Source: an uncultured Oscillospiraceae bacterium
GTDB taxonomy: Bacteria; Bacillota; Clostridia; Oscillospirales; Oscillospiraceae
DNA length: 14,272 bases
Assembly: GCA_910587645.1 (NCBI GenBank)
Contig: CAJUNA010000035.1
Coordinates: forward strand, 1 to 14,272
Reading direction: 5' to 3'
The notes below the pieces were generated by a model that worked only from the letters and a program-made list of their open reading frames with translations, made no database searches and was not told the origin of the DNA. The translations under genes and the position numbers were made by a program. Positions 1-6,983 of this stretch are shown here, in pieces (position 1 is the first letter of the stretch; the number at the start of each line of letters is the position of its first letter).

Positions 1-3
1 ACA

Positions 4-24
4 ACGGCCCCGTCGAGGGGCCGT
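4..24. terminator. GC-rich hairpin at the left edge
   Basis: An 8-bp perfect stem (positions 4-11 with 17-24) closes a 5-nt loop. No clear T-run follows on either strand, so it may be the end of a terminator from outside the window or part of the palindrome cluster that continues at 35-70. The function is not settled. Confidence 0.35.
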
Positions 25-34
25 GTGGAATTCA

Positions 35-70
35 ATCGCGCATGGGCGCTCGATGCGCCCATTGCGCGAT
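35..70. repeat. long imperfect palindrome (REP-like)
   Basis: The arms 35-49 and 55-70 form a 15-bp stem with one bulged T (position 62) and a 5-nt loop. No T-tract follows, so it does not look like a simple terminator. A second palindrome, a perfect 12-mer, lies at 109-120. Together with the hairpin at 4-24 this resembles a dispersed intergenic repeat, but copy number cannot be judged from one window. No gene was found between 1 and 340. Confidence 0.45.
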
Positions 71-121
71 CTACGCAGGAATACTTTGTGTATTTCAAGA
101 TTTTTTAACGCTGTACAGCGG

Positions 122-147
122 AAAAAGATCCGCCCTTTGGGCGTTTT
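122..147 (-). terminator. small terminator-like hairpin
   Basis: A 5-bp stem CGCCC/GGGCG (131-135 with 139-143) has T-rich flanks on both strands: four Ts at 144-147 on the plus strand and, on the minus strand, five Ts four bases after the stem (positions 126-122). It could back up the stronger terminator at 303-330 for minus-strand transcription, or act on plus-strand transcription entering the window. Confidence 0.3.
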
Positions 148-302
148 GATATTTTTCAAACAAGCCCTAAGGATGTAGCGAGCGTCACCTACCGGAACTT
201 CGCGCGTTCAAACAAAAACGCTCAACAGGGCTGATCCCCCTGGAAAAACCCCCGCGCCGGTTGCAAACGGAGGCACCTTGAAAACCGAATACCGCGCCCC
301 GG

Positions 303-330
303 AAAAAAACGCCGCCCCTGACGGGGCGGC
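303..330 (-). terminator. intrinsic terminator of the fusion gene
   Basis: Read on the minus strand, a perfect 8-bp GC stem (311-318 with 323-330, 4-nt loop) is followed one base later by seven Ts (309-303). It starts about 10 bases after the TAG stop of the gene at 341-2806. This is a textbook rho-independent terminator. Confidence 0.9.
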
Positions 331-340
331 AAAGGAATCC

Positions 341-2806
341 CTATTTTTTCAATCCCAGCCGTTCCACGGCTTCCTCTCTCATTTTGTACTTCAAAATTTT
401 CCCCGCCGCGTTCATCGGGAAGGCGTCCACAAACTCGATATACCTGGGTACTTTATGCTTGGCCATATGGGAGAGCACCACCGCCTTGATCTCCTCCACG
501 GTAGCGGATTCCCCCTCCTTGAGGATAATACAGGCCATGATCTCCTCCCCGTACTGTTCATCGGGCACGCCGATCACCTGCACATCCTTCACCTTCGGAT
601 AGGTATAAAGGAACTCCTCGATCTCCCGGGGATAGATATTCTCTCCCCCCCGGATAATCATATCCTTCAGCCGCCCGGTCACCCGGAAATTCCCGTTTTC
701 ATCCTCACAGCACAAATCGCCGGAGTGGAGCCAGCCCTCGCTGTCGATGGCGGCAGCGGTCGCCCCTGGCATTTTGTAGTACCCCTTCATCACATTGTAC
801 CCCCTGGCCACAAACTCGCCGCTGACGCCAACAGGGCATTCCTCCCCGGTATCCGGGTCAATGATTTTGCACTCCACATTCGCAAACCGGCTTCCCACCG
901 TCTCCGTCCGCACATCCAGCGGATCGTCAAAGCTGCTCATGGTACACCCCGGCGATGCTTCGGTCTGCCCGAACACAGAGATGATCTGCTTCATATTCAT
1001 CACATCTGCCGCCTTCCGCATCAAGTCCGGCGGGCAGTTCGCCCCCGCCATGATCCCGGTCCGGACGCAGGAGAAATCCGTGCCCGCGAAATCTGGATGG
1101 TTCATCATCGCGATAAACATGGTGGGCACGCCGTTAAAGGTGGTGATCCTCTCCTGGTGGACGCATGCCAGGGCAGGCTTGGGAGAAAAGTACGGCAGTG
1201 GGCACATCGTTGTCCCATGGGTCATGGAAGCGGTCATAGACAGCACCATCCCGAAGCAGTGGAACATCGGCACCTGAATCATCATCCGGTCGGCGGTCGA
1301 CAGGTCCATATGGTCTCCGATATATTTCCCGTTGTTGACCACATTGTAGTGGGTCAGCATAACCCCCTTTGGGAACCCGGTGGTCCCCGAGGTATACTGC
1401 ATATTAGCCACATCGTGGGGCCTGACGGCGGCGGCCCGGCGGCGCACCTCCTGGGGCGAAGCTTTTCCGGCCAGCGCCACGGCTTCCTCCCAGGTCAGGC
1501 ACCCAGCCTGCCGGTAGCCCACCGTAACCACATTCCGCAAAAATGGCAGTTTTTTACAGTGCAGCGGCTTCCCTGGCTGTGCGTTTTCCAGCTCCGGGCA
1601 AAGTGCGGCGATAATTTCGGCGTAATTGCTGTCCCGGTAGCTCTCGATCATCACCAAAGTATGGGTATCGGACTGCCGGAGCAGGTATTCCGCCTCATGG
1701 ATTTTATAAGCGGTATTCACCGTCACCAGCACCGCGCCGATTTTTGTCGCGGCCCAGAAGGTAATGAACCACGCCGGAACATTGGTCGCCCAGACGGCCA
1801 CCTTGTCCCCCTGCTTGACCCCCAGCGCGATCAAAGACCGCGCAAACTGGTCCACGTCCTCCCGGAACTGGCTGTAAGTCCTGGTATAATCCAGCGTAGT
1901 ATATTTAAAAGCGTACTGATCCGGGAATTCCTCCACCATTTTATCCAGCACCTGGGGAAATGTAGCGTCGATAACGGTATCTTTTTTCCAGACATACTGC
2001 CCTGTGCCACTGGTGTTGTAGTAGAGATGGCTTTTCCTTCCCTCCCGCTCAAACCGGGCCATATAGACAGCAAAATGGGTCAGGATCATCTCCGGATCAT
2101 CCAGCCCCTCCACCCAGCCGGGGTTCCAGAGCAGGGAAATAAAGCCGTCATAATTCACGCTCCGCAGGGCGTTCATCAGCTCCCGCAGGGGCAGGGCACC
2201 CTCCCCGACCAGCTCCGGGGCGCCCAGGTCCGCGCCGTCAGTCAGCCTGACGTAGCGCACATACGCGCCCAAATTGGTAATGGTTTCCTCCGGGGTTTCC
2301 TTTTGCATCAGGCAGGTATGGTGGGCGTCCCAGCAAGCGGCCAAATGGTCACAGGCAAAATAATCCAGCACTTCCACCAGCTTCCTGGTATCCGCCAGTG
2401 CCCCGCCGCTCTCCAGCAGCAGCACTACCTTATGGTTTTCCGCCAAGGCAACCAGCGGCGTCAGCCGCTCGGTGACAGCCCGCGTATCCGCGCAGACGGT
2501 ATGCACCGCCACATAGGGAACCATCAGGTTCCCCGCCGTTTCAATGGCGGAGGAAATTTCGTCCGCCGCGTCCTGGGCAGCCAGATCCGCCGCCGTGCCG
2601 ATGCAGGGGATGGAGAGATCCATCGCCGCCAGCTGGCGGCGGGCCGCTACGGCAAGCTCCGGATTGGCGGGGCTGTTTTTGGTTTGCAGCGAGGGGTTTT
2701 TTACGCTGTCGATCTCCAGGCCGTTGAGCTTCGCGTCAGACGCGGCCTGGCAGGCCTGGGGCCAGTCCAATTGGCTCCAGTATTTCATCGAAAAAGAAAG
2801 TTTCAT
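341..2806 (-). CDS. Sugar isomerase/epimerase-type TIM barrel fused to an acyl-CoA synthetase (AMP-forming)
   Basis: 821 aa in two parts. Residues 1-250 resemble the xylose-isomerase-like (AP endonuclease 2) TIM barrel, with possible metal-ligand remnants E132, D160/H163 and the GEG at 201-203. The usual late HxHxKD strand reads RYVRLTD, and the final acidic position in YDGFISLLW is not conserved, so metal binding may be impaired. Residues 275-815 are a complete ANL-superfamily adenylating enzyme: P-loop YTSGTTGFPKG (471-481), VFGQTE (611-616), GWLHSGD (691-697), hinge GRLKDMIIRGGENIYP (711-726) and catalytic Lys803 in AGK. It should activate a carboxylic acid to its CoA thioester via acyl-AMP; the FadD-like sequence suggests a medium or long acyl chain, but the substrate is not determined. 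The ATG has GAGGA 7 nt upstream. Monocistronic, with its own terminator. The role of the barrel is unknown. Confidence 0.88.
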   Translation of the reverse strand: MKLSFSMKYWSQLDWPQACQAASDAKLNGLEIDSVKNPSLQTKNSPANPELAVAARRQLAAMDLSIPCIGTAADLAAQDAADEISSAIETAGNLMVPYVAVHTVCADTRAVTERLTPLVALAENHKVVLLLESGGALADTRKLVEVLDYFACDHLAACWDAHHTCLMQKETPEETITNLGAYVRYVRLTDGADLGAPELVGEGALPLRELMNALRSVNYDGFISLLWNPGWVEGLDDPEMILTHFAVYMARFEREGRKSHLYYNTSGTGQYVWKKDTVIDATFPQVLDKMVEEFPDQYAFKYTTLDYTRTYSQFREDVDQFARSLIALGVKQGDKVAVWATNVPAWFITFWAATKIGAVLVTVNTAYKIHEAEYLLRQSDTHTLVMIESYRDSNYAEIIAALCPELENAQPGKPLHCKKLPFLRNVVTVGYRQAGCLTWEEAVALAGKASPQEVRRRAAAVRPHDVANMQYTSGTTGFPKGVMLTHYNVVNNGKYIGDHMDLSTADRMMIQVPMFHCFGMVLSMTASMTHGTTMCPLPYFSPKPALACVHQERITTFNGVPTMFIAMMNHPDFAGTDFSCVRTGIMAGANCPPDLMRKAADVMNMKQIISVFGQTEASPGCTMSSFDDPLDVRTETVGSRFANVECKIIDPDTGEECPVGVSGEFVARGYNVMKGYYKMPGATAAAIDSEGWLHSGDLCCEDENGNFRVTGRLKDMIIRGGENIYPREIEEFLYTYPKVKDVQVIGVPDEQYGEEIMACIILKEGESATVEEIKAVVLSHMAKHKVPRYIEFVDAFPMNAAGKILKYKMREEAVERLGLKK

Positions 2807-2828
2807 GGTCAGATCCTCTATTTTCTCT

Positions 2829-2845
2829 GCGGCCCTGCGGGCCGC
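2829..2845 (-). promoter_or_regulatory. 5'-UTR hairpin before the fusion gene
   Basis: A 7-bp GC stem (2829-2835 with 2839-2845, 3-nt loop) sits about 10 bases upstream of the GAGGA ribosome binding site (2814-2818) of the fusion gene. It could limit access to the site or protect the mRNA 5' end. No effect can be proven from sequence. Confidence 0.35.
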
Positions 2846-2884
2846 TGCGAATGGTTTTTACCTAATTGCCCAGGGGCCTGCGCA

Positions 2885-2911
2885 GCAGCTTTTTATACAA
2901 ACAAAAGCTGC
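2885..2911 (-). promoter_or_regulatory. Inverted repeat, possible operator upstream of the fusion gene
   Basis: Perfect 9-bp arms GCAGCTTTT (2885-2893) and AAAAGCTGC (2903-2911) flank a 9-nt spacer. On the minus strand the spacer and inner arm hold TATAAA, a possible -10 box, but no good -35 lies 16-18 nt before it. The symmetry suits a dimeric repressor site over a promoter, or an RNA hairpin. The rest of the 2807-3071 intergenic stretch shows no gene. Confidence 0.3.
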
Positions 2912-3071
2912 CAAGAAGCATCCGCCACCTATGGAGCCCCCCATTTTTACGGGAGTTTCCTGGGCATTGGGCGATGGTGAAACGCTGCGGGGGCTCGTGA
3001 ACTGCTTTGATCCCGCTGTGTACCGCATTCAGGTTCTTTTTTATCTATTACAATAGCTTTGAAAGGGCTGA

Positions 3072-3095
3072 GATGCCGCCCCAATGGGCGGCATC
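3072..3095 (-). terminator. terminator downstream of rny
   Basis: A perfect 10-bp stem (3072-3081 with 3086-3095, 4-nt loop) begins 6 bases after the rny stop codon. On the minus strand it is followed by a weak T-rich stretch (CCCTTTC), so termination is plausible but may be leaky. Confidence 0.6.
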
Positions 3096-3101
3096 CCTCC
3101 A

Positions 3102-4652
3102 TTATTTCGCGTATTCGACAACCTTCGTCTCCCGAATAACATGTACCTTGATCTGTCCGGGGTACTCCAGCTCGCTTTCGATTTTCTTTGCCAAGTCCCT
3201 TGCGAGAATCACCATCTGATCCTCGCTGACGGCCTCGGGCCGGACCATCACGCGGACTTCCCGTCCGGCCTGGATGGCATAGCTCTTTTCCACACCGGGA
3301 TACGTCCCGGTGATCTCCTCCAGCTTTTCCAGCCGCTTGATATAATTCTCCAGGTTTTCCCGCCGCGCGCCGGGACGGGCCGCGCTGATCGCGTCCGCCG
3401 CCTGGACAAGGCAGGCCATCAGGGTCTTGCACTCCACATCGCCGTGGTGTGCCTGGATGGCGTTGAGGATGTCCTCTTTCTCCTTGTACTTCCGGCAGAA
3501 CTCTACGCCCAGGTTCACGTGGGTGCCCTCATACTCGTGATCCAGCGCCTTGCCAATGTCATGGAGCAGGCCTGCCCGCTTCGCGGCGTGGACATCCAGC
3601 CCCAGCTCGGAGGCCATCAGCCCGGCAATATGGCTGACCTCGATAGAGTGCTGCAATACATTCTGCCCGTAGCTGGTCCGGTAATGGAGACGGCCCAGCA
3701 TTTTTTGAACCTCGGGATGAAGGCCCCGCACGCCGGTCTCAAAGGTGGCGCGCTCGCCCTCGCTCTTAATAATGGACTCCACTTCCCGGCGGGCTTTTTC
3801 CACCATCTCCTCGATATGGGTGGGATGGATGCGCCCATCGGCGATCAATTTCTCCAGGGCCACCCGGGCAATTTCCCGCCGCACCGGCTCGAAGCAGGAG
3901 ACGGTGATGGCTTCCGGCGTATCATCGATAATAAGGTCTACGCCGGTCAGGGTCTCAATGGTCCGGATATTCCGGCCCTCACGGCCGATGATGCGGCCCT
4001 TCATCTCGTCATTGGGCAGGGGAACCACACTGACGGTAATTTCGGACGCGTGGTCGGCGGCGCACCGCTGGATGGCGGTGGCAACGATCTCCTTGGCGCG
4101 CTGGTCGGCTTCCTCCTTGGCGCGGGACTCGATCTCCTTGATCTTCAGCGCCGTTTCATGGGTGACCTCACCCTCCACCTGGGAGATGAGGTACTGCTTG
4201 GCTTCCTCCACGGTAAGGCCGGAGATGCGCTCCAGCATTTCGGTCTGGCTGCGCTTAATGAGGCCGATCTCCTCTTGGGCCTTGTCCGCGGCGGCGTGCT
4301 TCTGGGTCAGGGCTTCCTCTTTTTTCTCGATATTTTCCGTTTTCCGGTCCAGGTTTTCTTCCTTTTGCTGCAACCGGCGCTCCTGCTTTTGCAGGTCGGC
4401 GCGGCGGCTTTTCTCTTCCTTCTCGTACTCGGTACGGCTGCGCAGAATATCCTCCTTGGCCTCCAGCAGGGCCTCGCGCTTTTTGCTCTCGGAGCTCTTG
4501 ATGGCTTCGTTGATAATGCGGCGGGCTTCTTCCTCCGCGCTGGAGATTTCCTTTTCCGCTACTTTCTTCCGATAGGTGATGCCGAGATAGAACGAAATAA
4601 CCGCCACGACCACCGCGATCACTAAAGTGACCACGCTTTGCTGCCATGGCAT
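3102..4652 (-). CDS. rny: Ribonuclease Y
   Basis: Membrane-anchored endoribonuclease that starts mRNA decay in Firmicutes. The 516 aa match the usual length and domain order: one N-terminal membrane segment (about 6-26), a long charged coiled coil (about 30-150), a KH RNA-binding domain with GRIIGREGRNIR (219-230), then a metal-dependent HD domain with H335, the HD pair H364-D365 (LLHDIGK), AHHGD (401-405) and D420. All expected HD residues are present, so it should be active. The ATG is preceded by AGGAGG at a long spacing (about 12 nt), but no alternative in-frame start exists nearby. It has a strong promoter (4780-4809), a leader of about 120 nt with a hairpin, and a terminator, so it is probably monocistronic. 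Confidence 0.97.
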   Translation of the reverse strand: MPWQQSVVTLVIAVVVAVISFYLGITYRKKVAEKEISSAEEEARRIINEAIKSSESKKREALLEAKEDILRSRTEYEKEEKSRRADLQKQERRLQQKEENLDRKTENIEKKEEALTQKHAAADKAQEEIGLIKRSQTEMLERISGLTVEEAKQYLISQVEGEVTHETALKIKEIESRAKEEADQRAKEIVATAIQRCAADHASEITVSVVPLPNDEMKGRIIGREGRNIRTIETLTGVDLIIDDTPEAITVSCFEPVRREIARVALEKLIADGRIHPTHIEEMVEKARREVESIIKSEGERATFETGVRGLHPEVQKMLGRLHYRTSYGQNVLQHSIEVSHIAGLMASELGLDVHAAKRAGLLHDIGKALDHEYEGTHVNLGVEFCRKYKEKEDILNAIQAHHGDVECKTLMACLVQAADAISAARPGARRENLENYIKRLEKLEEITGTYPGVEKSYAIQAGREVRVMVRPEAVSEDQMVILARDLAKKIESELEYPGQIKVHVIRETKVVEYAK

Positions 4653-4736
4653 AACGGCGAATTTCCTCCTCTTCTTAAGGTTTGCTTTATGGCATGGGGC
4701 TTTTTGCTGACCCGGCGGGGCCGGATCCGGAAATAA

Positions 4737-4764
4737 TCGGCGGATACCCCTTTTTATCCGCCGA
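4737..4764 (-). promoter_or_regulatory. stem-loop near the 5' end of the rny mRNA
   Basis: A perfect 10-bp stem (4737-4746 with 4755-4764, 8-nt loop) lies only about 8 bases after the transcription start predicted from the promoter at 4780-4809. A stem this close to the 5' end often protects mRNA from decay. Here the gene product is itself a decay enzyme, so autoregulation is a fair inference. It lacks a following T-run on the minus strand, so it is not a terminator. Confidence 0.5.
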
Positions 4765-4779
4765 CAATAATCCTATTCA

Positions 4780-4809
4780 ATAATACTCGCTCTACCCGCC
4801 TTCTGTCAA
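4780..4809 (-). promoter_or_regulatory. sigma-A promoter of rny
   Basis: Minus strand: TTGACA (4809-4804), 18-nt spacer, TATTAT (4785-4780). The consensus match is strong and the predicted start is near 4773, giving a leader of about 120 nt before the rny ATG. It is divergent from the T-box promoter at 4967-4996. The DNA between them (4810-4966) holds purine and T runs but no gene. Confidence 0.85.
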
Positions 4810-4966
4810 GTTGAAAAAAGCGGCGGGCGGTTTTTTTTCGCATTTTTTGCAGTGGGAGGGGGGGAAGGGGTGGAATGGGTTCGTATAAAACCGCGAAAAC
4901 TGCCGTTATCCCGTGGAAAACTTTGTGGAAACTGTGAAAAACCGGACAAAATGCCATAACATCCTC

Positions 4967-4996
4967 TTGACAGCCGCCCACTGGACATGCTATAAT
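4967..4996 (+). promoter_or_regulatory. sigma-A promoter of the T-box transcript
   Basis: TTGACA (4967-4972), 18-nt spacer ending in an extended -10 TG, and perfect TATAAT (4991-4996). Predicted start is around 5003, just before the T-box leader. This is one of the strongest promoters in the window. Confidence 0.9.
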
Positions 4997-5002
4997 ATTG
5001 GA

Positions 5003-5291
5003 TAAGACATCTGTAAAATGCGTGGAAGGCGTTATGCTGTTTCGTGGATCCACACAGAGAACCGGCGGTTGGTGCGAGCCGGGGTGGAGGGGAACAGCGG
5101 CTGGCGCCGGAGCGGGGCGCCCCAAAGAGAGGGGTTTTCCAGTAGGGCGCCACGGGTTTGCCCCCGTTATCCCGGCAAGGGCTTGCTGGAGCCTTATGAG
5201 TGTGCGCCCTAGGGCGCAAAGCCGGGTGGTACCGCGGTAATGAAGCATTATCGTCCCGGGAGCAGGGAATCCTGTTCCCGGGGCTTTTTTT
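5003..5291 (+). ncRNA. T-box leader (tRNA-sensing riboswitch)
   Basis: The T-box core GGGTGGTACCGCGG lies at 5224-5237. Stem I can be drawn as GGCG/CGCC (5028-5031 with 5105-5108), internal loop TTAT/GGCTGG, an 8-bp helix (5036-5043 with 5091-5098), TCCAC/GTGGA (5049-5053 with 5084-5088) and CCGGC/GCCGG (5062-5066 with 5078-5082), capped by the typical GGTTGGTGCGA loop after an AGAGA motif. Stem III is ACGGG/CCCGT (5152-5156 with 5163-5167). The antiterminator (5223-5259) and terminator (5255-5291) compete for CCCGG. The specifier is ambiguous: CTG (Leu, 5101-5103) lies in the internal loop, while AGC (Ser, 5096-5098) follows GAAC but is paired in this fold. TGGT in the T-box bulge predicts a tRNA with discriminator A, which fits Leu better than Ser. 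Uncharged tRNA should switch on the gene at 5392. Confidence 0.92.
5255..5291 (+). terminator. T-box conditional terminator
   Basis: A 12-bp stem (5255-5266 with 5271-5282, one G-T pair, 4-nt loop GAAT) is followed by GC and seven Ts (5285-5291). Its 5' arm overlaps the CCCGG that pairs with CCGGG at 5223-5227 in the antiterminator, giving the either/or switch of a T-box. Confidence 0.93.
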
Positions 5292-5316
5292 GCCCCAGGA
5301 CGGGAGAGGCCAAGTA

Positions 5317-5363
5317 AGGGCCTGTATTACAGGCAATGGACGCCGTCTATGGAGACAGGCCCT
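5317..5363 (+). promoter_or_regulatory. nested inverted repeats between T-box terminator and start codon
   Basis: AGGGCCTGT (5317-5325) can pair with ACAGGCCCT (5355-5363). Its GCCTGT part (5320-5325) can instead pair with ACAGGC at 5329-5334. The two stems exclude each other and lie 29 nt or more before the ATG at 5392. They may be a further control or mRNA-stability element. Confidence 0.4.
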
Positions 5364-5391
5364 AAATCACCAAAAAGGAGAGCCATACGCT

Positions 5392-6810
5392 ATGAAAACC
5401 ATTGAAATTTCCGATGTGACCCTGCGCCGCGGGGAGGAGGGCCGCGGCGCGGCCCTGCGCTTCAAGGAGCGGGTAGAAATCGCCCGAACCCTGGACCGCC
5501 TGGGGGTAGACCAGATTGAGCTGCCAGCCCTCAAGGGCGGCAAAGGGGACATCCTGAGCAATAAGACCATCGCATCGGTGGTGGCCTCCGCGCGGCTGTC
5601 CGCCGCCGTGGGGCTGACGGAAGAGGAGGCCGAAGCGGCCTGGGAGAGCGTAAAAGCGGCCCGCCGCCCGGGGCTGCACGTTATGCTCCCGGCGTCCTCG
5701 GTGCAGATGGAGTATTTGTGCCACAAAAAGGCCCCCGCCATGCTGGAGCTGGCGAAGGCCTTGACGGCGAAGGCCCGGTACTTCACCGAGCATGTAGAAT
5801 TTTCCGCCCTGGACGCCACCCGTGCGGAGCCAGGCTTCCTGAGCCAGCTTCTCTCCGCCGCCGTGGAGGCGGGGGCGGAAACCGTGACGCTGTGCGATTC
5901 CGCCGGGATCATGACGCCGGACGAATGCGGGAAATTTGTGGCGGAAGCCCGCGCCCGGACGCCCGGATTGGAAAAAGTCCGGCTGGGTGTGGAGCTGAGT
6001 GATGGGCTGAAGATGGCGGCGGCCTGCGCGGCGGCGGCGGCAGACGCGGGGGCGGATGTCATCAAGGCGTCCATCACGCCGCTGGACGTGCCGTCCACAT
6101 TGGATTTCGCCGCCTATCTTGCGGCCCGGGGCGAGGAGAAGGGCCTGCGCTGGAACCTGCGGGGCACGGAACTGAACCGGGCGGCGGGGCAATTGCAGTG
6201 GATGATACAGACCCAGCGCAGCGGCGGCTCTCCTTTTGACAGCGGCGTAGATGACACGGGCACCACGATCTGCCTGACCAGCGGCGATGGTATTGAAGAG
6301 GTGGTGAAGGTGGTGGGCCACTTAGGCTACGACCTGACCGAGGAGGACAACGCCAAGGTATACGAAGCCTTCCAGCGTATCGCGGCCAAGAAGCATTTTG
6401 TCAGCGCCCGGGAGCTGGACGCTATTGTAGCGTCTTCCGCCATGCAGGTGCCGTCTGTCTACCGGATCGCCAGCTATGTAATCACCTGCGGGAACATGAC
6501 GGCGGCCATGGCGAATTTGATCCTGGAGAAGGACGGGGAAAAGCGGCAGGGGGTCTGTGCCGGAGACGGGCCGGTAGACGCGGCGTTCCTGGCAATTGAG
6601 CAGATCATCGGACACCACTACGAATTGGCGGATTATCAGATCCAGACAGTCACGGAGGGCCGTGAAGCCATGGGCTCCGCGCTGGTGAAGCTCCGTTCCG
6701 ATGGTAAACTGTATTCTGGAAACGGGATCTCGACCGATGTGATCGGCGCGAGCATCCGCGCCTATATCAGCGCATTAAATAAAATTGTCTATGAGGATGA
6801 CAAGATGTAA
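5392..6810 (+). CDS. 2-isopropylmalate synthase-like protein lacking the metal-binding motifs
   Basis: 472 aa with the LeuA layout: DRE-TIM barrel (about 1-240), linker subdomains (about 250-350), and a C-terminal LeuA regulatory domain (about 360-465) with GDGPVDA (391-397) and a DGKLYSGNGISTDV-like stretch. Barrel signatures persist, e.g. VEFSALDATR (135-144). The LRDGE metal Asp is Arg13 (LRRGE), the HxH metal motif is replaced (around E201-L-S203), the GERAGN segment reads TPLDVPST, and the FAHxSGIHxDG motif reads FDSGVDDTG. There is no histidine at all between 135 and 309. The family's acetyl-CoA aldol condensation is therefore unlikely; a regulator, scaffold or new reaction are options. 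The ATG follows AGGAG (spacing about 10). Expression is controlled by the upstream T-box. The reading frame is intact, so this is not simple decay. Confidence 0.85.
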   Translation: MKTIEISDVTLRRGEEGRGAALRFKERVEIARTLDRLGVDQIELPALKGGKGDILSNKTIASVVASARLSAAVGLTEEEAEAAWESVKAARRPGLHVMLPASSVQMEYLCHKKAPAMLELAKALTAKARYFTEHVEFSALDATRAEPGFLSQLLSAAVEAGAETVTLCDSAGIMTPDECGKFVAEARARTPGLEKVRLGVELSDGLKMAAACAAAAADAGADVIKASITPLDVPSTLDFAAYLAARGEEKGLRWNLRGTELNRAAGQLQWMIQTQRSGGSPFDSGVDDTGTTICLTSGDGIEEVVKVVGHLGYDLTEEDNAKVYEAFQRIAAKKHFVSARELDAIVASSAMQVPSVYRIASYVITCGNMTAAMANLILEKDGEKRQGVCAGDGPVDAAFLAIEQIIGHHYELADYQIQTVTEGREAMGSALVKLRSDGKLYSGNGISTDVIGASIRAYISALNKIVYEDDKM

Positions 6811-6880
6811 CCAGCCGCCTGCCTATGCGCAGCAGGATTTAGCGGGTGTGGGCCGGGCCTGCGAAAGGCCACGGGCTTTG

Positions 6881-6909
6881 TTGACAGAATGTTAGGCTGC
6901 TGCTATACT
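6881..6909 (+). promoter_or_regulatory. sigma-A promoter of the nitroreductase gene
   Basis: TTGACA (6881-6886), 17-nt spacer, and TATACT (6904-6909) with an extended TG two bases before it. The predicted start near 6916 gives a leader of about 68 nt. The gene is therefore transcribed independently of the T-box unit. Confidence 0.85.
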
Positions 6910-6983
6910 GCCTTTCAAAAGCCCAGAAATGGGATCCGGCATAAATGCTATTGCCAATGTGGAAAAAAGACAGGAGATGTATT

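Noticed and set aside
278..2980. A 900-codon open frame on the plus strand opposite the fusion gene
   Set aside because: It mirrors the high-GC codon pattern of the real minus-strand gene, has no recognisable domain and has unusual composition (many His, Pro, Gly). Other long plus-strand frames opposite rny (3084-4625) and the polyamine genes were dropped for the same reason.
4908..4945. DnaA-box-like and TGTGGAAA-like repeats suggesting an origin
   Set aside because: No exact TTATCCACA copy is present, and there is no dnaA/dnaN context or cluster of boxes. The similarity is weak.
5200..5391. An upstream in-frame start for the LeuA-like gene inside the T-box
   Set aside because: The frame runs through the terminator and antiterminator of the T-box. 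The ATG at 5392 has a ribosome binding site and matches the family N-terminus.
6857..6880. A possible terminator after the LeuA-like gene (GGCCT/AGGCC stem)
   Set aside because: The stem is only 5 bp and is followed by a poor T-run, so the end of that transcript is not clear from sequence.
6945..6983. An upstream ATG for the nitroreductase, adding 13 residues
   Set aside because: The extra residues would span the AGGAG that sits at the right distance from the ATG at 6984, and the ferredoxin motif normally begins very near the N-terminus.
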